From assembly GCA_026914155.1 (NCBI GenBank), contig JAPPGH010000026.1:34317-98316 (forward strand): a stretch of DNA of 64,000 bases, in the 5' to 3' direction. Position numbers and translations under genes: made by a program. Of this stretch, positions 60,760 to 64,000 are shown piece by piece (the first letter of the stretch is position 1; each line of letters opens with the position of its first letter). The stretch comes from Candidatus Palauibacter rhopaloidicola. Its GTDB lineage: Bacteria; Gemmatimonadota; Gemmatimonadetes; Palauibacterales; Palauibacteraceae. The notes under the pieces are model-generated. The model had not been told where the DNA came from, did not search any database, and worked only from the letters and a program-made list of their open reading frames with translations.

Positions 60760-61331
60760 GACGGGGGGCCGTGGCCGAGCCGGCCGGGCGGTTGCTCGTC
60801 GGGCTGTCGATGGTTTTGGTAGTCAGCGCCGGGGTCCTAATCGGCTGCTCCCCCCCGAAATCAGAAGCTCCCCCGGAATCCGAGCCCTCAGGGTTCGCGC
60901 TTACAGCGGAGGAACGGGCGGCGGGGTCGGCCCGGTTCGAGGTCCACGTCATATCGGAACCGCTGTCCTTCCCGCCCCGTGACCACCGCGTGATGGCGGA
61001 AGTGACGACTCCCGAGACGGAGCCTGCGCGTGTAGTCGAAGCGCTCATGCGTGCGGCTGTCTCTGTCCATCGAGAAAGCGGCTTTCCGTTTGCGGTGATG
61101 GTCCGGCTATGGGATGGATGGCCGAACGCGGATTCCTTCGCAAAACGTGTTGAGGTGTATGCCCTCGACGGGTGCGGGTGGTCGAACGATCCTCCGCGCC
61201 ATGCGGTCCGGTGCTCGGGTCCGGTGTGGACGTTCGAGAGGGACGAACTCCCCGCGTGGATGCTCCGGGACTCCCCGGACGTGCTCACGAATCCGCTCGC
61301 GAACGGATGGTCACTCCGGGTCTGGTGGTAG
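60756..61331 (+). CDS. Putative lipoprotein, unknown function
   Basis: The 191-residue protein has a positively charged start, a hydrophobic helix and a lipobox (VLIGC) near residue 33. The mature part SPPKSEAPPESEPSG is a linker, then a small domain with FEVHVISEPLSFPPRD and VMVRLWDGWPNADSFAKRVEVYALDGCGW. The ATG at 60756 overlaps the stop of the GIY-YIG gene as ATGA; an in-frame ATG at 60726 also exists. I recognise no family. Confidence 0.65.
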   Translation: MRRGAVAEPAGRLLVGLSMVLVVSAGVLIGCSPPKSEAPPESEPSGFALTAEERAAGSARFEVHVISEPLSFPPRDHRVMAEVTTPETEPARVVEALMRAAVSVHRESGFPFAVMVRLWDGWPNADSFAKRVEVYALDGCGWSNDPPRHAVRCSGPVWTFERDELPAWMLRDSPDVLTNPLANGWSLRVWW

Positions 61332-61784
61332 GGGCGATCGGGTGGGCCGTCAGGGCGGCCGGAACCCTTCCGGTGTCGAGCGGAATACGACTCGAAGTTT
61401 TGTGGGAGTGGGCACCCGTGCCTAGAGGAGTTCGGCCCGGTTGGAGGTCGGCGGCCAAGAGGCCGGGGAGCTTGCCCGCGACAGCGGGGTTCCGGGCGGT
61501 GCCCGAAGGGGCGTTTTCGGCGGCGTTCGTCGGCTGACTCAGGACCTGTTACTGATCCTGAGCCAGCCGACGCGACGTTGAACGTCGCGGCTGGCGAGGG
61601 GAGGCTCCGCCCCCCTAGACCCCCCGTTTGTAGTGCCGCCTGAATCGCGGGCAGGATTGTCTTGGACAGCCCCGATTCAAGGCCTCCGGCGCAACCGAGC
61701 TGTCAGCCCATTGGCGAGCAATCGCGGGAAGGCCGATTCTCGATCGCTCAGGTCCCGGCGCTTTCACGGACCCGCGTCCGCCGG
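61332..61784. other. Hairpin-rich non-coding region
   Basis: No believable gene in 453 bp. Three consecutive structures are visible: GGCTG-A-CTCAGGA pairing with TCCTGAG-C-CAGCC (61532-61568), an imperfect stem CCAGCCG...CGACGTT/AACGTCGCGGCTGG (61563-61594), and AGGGGAGGCTCCGCCCCCCT (61597-61616). They overlap, so alternative folding is possible. The first two may end the lipoprotein transcript or mark an element boundary. Confidence 0.6.
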
Positions 61785-63236
61785 TCAAGAGCCCTCCACC
61801 AGCTCGTAGACGGCCACGCGTTGTTCATCGAATTCGCCGCGTTCAAGCAGGAGCACCCAGTCGACACCCGCGTCGAGGAGGGTCGAGCGAGCCGGGATGG
61901 TGACCCGACGAACCCAGAGGCCACCCGGGTCCAAGAGGTGGAGTTCCCGCTGCGGCGTCGCCCAGCGGAACACGGAGACCCATACACTGCCGTCCGGCAG
62001 CACTAGGAGGCCATCCCTTTCGTAAGCGGGGAGGCGCTCCGGCAGGTCGTCCCGAATCTCGGGCCAGCGCTGCCGCTCGAAGCGCCGACGCGCCGCGGGC
62101 GTGTCGTACCGAGCCAGACGGGCCTCCAAATACCGGGCCAAGTGCTCGCCGGTGACCTCGAGATCCGGCCCCGTCCACCGCGCGATACGCGTCACTCGGC
62201 CGGTCCAGTCGACGTGTTCGAGTTCGTAGTCGTCGGCCGACCCGTACCACACGCCGGTGCCCGTGGCCGCGAAGGCCAAGCTCCGCCCCCAAGTCATTGG
62301 GCCGGACCCGCCACCATATCTGAAGCGCTCCGTTCCGGGGATCCCCTCGGCCAGCGTGACCACGCCGTCGTCCCGTTCCCAACTCACCGCCATCTCCCAA
62401 CGATAGGTCTCACCCACCGCCGCCCTCTGGAGCACATCCCACTCGCTGTCCGGCCACCCAACGAAGACCAGATCGCCGTCGGGCGAGCAGGTGGGGCTGC
62501 CGTACGGTTGCACTCCGGTCCCGGCAAGCGCCCGTGTGTCGATCACGTGGCCGTCCCGGTCCAGCCTCGTGACGCGGTCCAGATGCCAGTCGAACACCGT
62601 GATCGCTGTTCCCGGACAGCCCCGAAGCAACCGGACTCCTCCGTACTCGCCCGGTCCCTGACCTTGCCGTCCGCTTGTCCACACATGGCGGCCACGAGCG
62701 TCGAACATCCGGATCTCGTAGCTCTGCTCGTCCGCCACGACGATGCTGCCGTCCTCCAGCCGGACGCCGCCTTCTATGTTGCTGAACAGGTATTCGTCGG
62801 GGCCGTCGAGCAAACCCACACGCACCAGCGGCTCGTCGGCGAGCACCAAGTCCGCCTCGCGGGGGGAATCGCTCTCCACGATGGCCTGAGGGACGATTCG
62901 AGCGATTGCCGGTGCCGTTTCGCCTTCCCGGTTCTCTTCGCCTCGTCGCTCCTCGTCGCGTTCCCGGTCCTCGTACCAAGGTCCGGGCTGCCCGTAGCGG
63001 GCAACCAGCATGTCCTGGACCTCGTTCGGCGTCAAAACAAACCGCAGGAAACGTTCCCGAAGCCGAACCGTTCCCAAGGCGTTCAGTTGGTCGGCCAGAC
63101 CTTGCGCCCGATCCTCGGGCATCAGCGACAGCGGGGCGTCCGGGTTGTCCTGTGAGGGTGCCGCAACGTCGGTGATGTCGCACGCTATGGCGACCAAGGC
63201 CACGAGCAGTACGAGCGTGCGGTGGGGCGCGGTCAT
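61785..63236 (-). CDS. Propeller-type lipoprotein (6-bladed beta-propeller family)
   Basis: The 483-residue protein has a signal peptide with lipobox ALVAIAC, a charged linker including EDRERDEERRGEENRE, and a C-terminal domain with repeats such as DPDEYLFSNIEGGVRLEDGSIVVAD, YEIRMFDARGRHVW and GQGPGEYGGVR. The G-QGPGE-Y-G motif is typical of the 6-bladed propeller (BF2992/DUF4934-type) lipoproteins common in Bacteroidota and Gemmatimonadota. ATG at 63236 chosen to keep the signal peptide. Function unknown. Confidence 0.78.
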   Translation of the reverse strand: MTAPHRTLVLLVALVAIACDITDVAAPSQDNPDAPLSLMPEDRAQGLADQLNALGTVRLRERFLRFVLTPNEVQDMLVARYGQPGPWYEDRERDEERRGEENREGETAPAIARIVPQAIVESDSPREADLVLADEPLVRVGLLDGPDEYLFSNIEGGVRLEDGSIVVADEQSYEIRMFDARGRHVWTSGRQGQGPGEYGGVRLLRGCPGTAITVFDWHLDRVTRLDRDGHVIDTRALAGTGVQPYGSPTCSPDGDLVFVGWPDSEWDVLQRAAVGETYRWEMAVSWERDDGVVTLAEGIPGTERFRYGGGSGPMTWGRSLAFAATGTGVWYGSADDYELEHVDWTGRVTRIARWTGPDLEVTGEHLARYLEARLARYDTPAARRRFERQRWPEIRDDLPERLPAYERDGLLVLPDGSVWVSVFRWATPQRELHLLDPGGLWVRRVTIPARSTLLDAGVDWVLLLERGEFDEQRVAVYELVEGS

Positions 63237-63633
63237 GTGGGGCACTCCTGAACCGAATGAGGCGGAAGCCCAAGAAACATCACTTGGAAAGACATTCCCT
63301 ACGGGCTCAGGGTTGCGCAAGGTGTGGCGCCATTCGGGCGTGCAATCGCGCTTCGCGGGTCTGCGCGTTCACCCCCGAACAGACCATCTCGCCGGCCCGA
63401 GAGGCGCGCTGGGTCGACTGCGGCCCGCGCACTCCCAAGCGACAGCGCGGGCGTTGTGGGGATCGAAGGGGCAAGCCCCTCGCCAGCCCGCCGTGTAATA
63501 CGGAGGGTACGCTGGCTTGACCACCGAAGCGTGGGCCAAGCCAGCGGCAACGCCGTCTCGACGGCGGAGAAACCGGAGGGCCGCTTCGTAGCCCTCTGGA
63601 CGCAAAGCAACGGCTCGCCGGCGACCCGTGGGG
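63237..63633. other. Non-coding region with inverted repeat
   Basis: In about 400 bp I find only overlapping GC-rich reading frames with no protein character. A clear inverted repeat CGCTGGCTTG...CCAAGCCAGCG lies at about 63511-63544 and a smaller GCCGTCTCGACGGC just after it. The first could be a terminator-like structure or a protein-binding site; no T-run follows. Confidence 0.5.
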
Positions 63634-63939
63634 CTACTCCGTACCTGATCCGCCAGCGCCACGGCCCACCCGGCTGCTGAAGTGATTCGATGGCTTGAAG
63701 ACCGGCGCAACACGCGGTGGAACCGCCACCGCCTCGCCCGTTCTGGGGTTGCGGGCCGTGCGTGCCTTGCGGTGCCGCACCTTGAAGGTGCCGAAGCCCC
63801 GGATCTCGATGTTGTCGCCGCTCGCCAGCGTGTCCTTCACGGCGTCGAGGAAGGCATCCACCACCAAGGCGCAATCCCGCTTGGTGACTCGCCCTCGGAG
63901 CGCATCGGCGGCCTGCTCAACGAGATCGGCTTTCGTCAT
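63634..63939 (-). CDS. HU/IHF-family DNA-binding protein
   Basis: The 101-residue histone-like protein shows MTKADLVEQAADALRG, GDNIEIRGFGTFKVRHRKARTARNPRTGEAVAVPPRVAPVFKPS, the beta-arm signature of HU/IHF. The C-terminal tail (SNHFSSRVGRGAGGSGTE) is a few residues longer than usual. ATG with AGGAG upstream; the start lies 60 bp from the window end. Its position in an integrase-bearing region suggests an element-borne HU, which is inference. Confidence 0.92.
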   Translation of the reverse strand: MTKADLVEQAADALRGRVTKRDCALVVDAFLDAVKDTLASGDNIEIRGFGTFKVRHRKARTARNPRTGEAVAVPPRVAPVFKPSNHFSSRVGRGAGGSGTE

Positions 63940-64000
63940 TCTGTTCTCCTCGCCCGCGGTGTGGCCATGTCCTCCTCCCTGTTATGATAGCTTGAGGAGG

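Noticed and set aside
1..64000. CRISPR arrays, IS elements, rRNA operons or phage structural genes
   Set aside because: I saw no regularly spaced repeats, transposase motifs, rRNA sequence or capsid/tail genes; the two integrases are the only mobility genes.

Overview
The window is high-GC bacterial chromosome with diderm (LPS-bearing) genes: lptE, lpxH, a mlaE-F-D lipid-transport cluster and many lipoproteins. The gene content and style (HmuY-like protein, tRNA-Sec plus selB, a mannose-family PTS with HPr kinase, very many GTG starts and 4-nt gene overlaps) suggest a Gemmatimonadota or similar environmental lineage. That placement is inference; there is no rRNA here to confirm it.

Layout. 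(1) 1-1177: start of a Mrp/ApbC-type ATPase (minus), then a small membrane protein and a membrane-anchored HmuY-like protein (plus). (2) 1167-14137, minus strand: one tightly packed 15-gene run. It begins with mnhE and continues with mnhF, mnhG, a separate MrpA C-terminal-like subunit, mnhB, mnhC and three MnhD/NuoN-like antiporter subunits with a small membrane protein between them. It then runs into a hotdog thioesterase, a quinone-oxidoreductase-like enzyme, an Nramp-like transporter lacking the usual metal motifs, a small membrane protein, an acyl-CoA synthetase and hemC. (3) 14300-20739: lptE, a broken outer-membrane lipoprotein gene, a YbgC-type thioesterase, lpxH, a DUF5683-like protein, tRNA-Sec, ridA and mlaE-mlaF-mlaD. 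(4) 20736-26546: greA, tmRNA with its terminator, ptsN behind a consensus promoter, a Zn-ribbon protein, selB, recO and a lipoprotein.

(5) 26781-57155 is a 30-kb run entirely on the minus strand. In transcription order it holds a pyruvate/branched-chain dehydrogenase E1-alpha subunit, an unknown protein, RNase Z, an aroA-cmk fusion, rpsA, a periplasmic-binding lipoprotein, and a propionyl-CoA carboxylase set (carboxyltransferase, biotin carboxylase, biotin carrier) with the methylmalonyl-CoA mutase large subunit. These are followed by an FmdB-type Zn ribbon, argS, a PfkB kinase, purM, ribD-ribE-ribBA-ribH, nusB, a glycosyltransferase, hpf, hprK, the mannose-type EIIA-EIIB-EIIC-EIID with HPr and enzyme I, metK and a bifunctional-nuclease-domain protein. 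(6) 57.2-64.0 kb looks accessory: two tandem related tyrosine integrases, a GIY-YIG protein coupled to a lipoprotein, hairpin-rich non-coding DNA, a propeller-type lipoprotein and an HU-family protein.

How the parts work together: the carboxylase and mutase genes form most of a propionyl-CoA to succinyl-CoA route (the B12-binding subunit and epimerase are not here). hprK, HPr, EI, EIIABCD and PtsN form a nearly complete phosphotransfer network. tRNA-Sec and SelB show that selenocysteine is used, although no selenoprotein is visible. The most unusual signals are three essential-looking genes with no ATG/GTG/TTG start but with a good ribosome-binding site before an ATC or CTG codon, a nonsense-interrupted lipoprotein gene inside an otherwise intact envelope cluster, and a 33-nt hairpin repeat seen twice.
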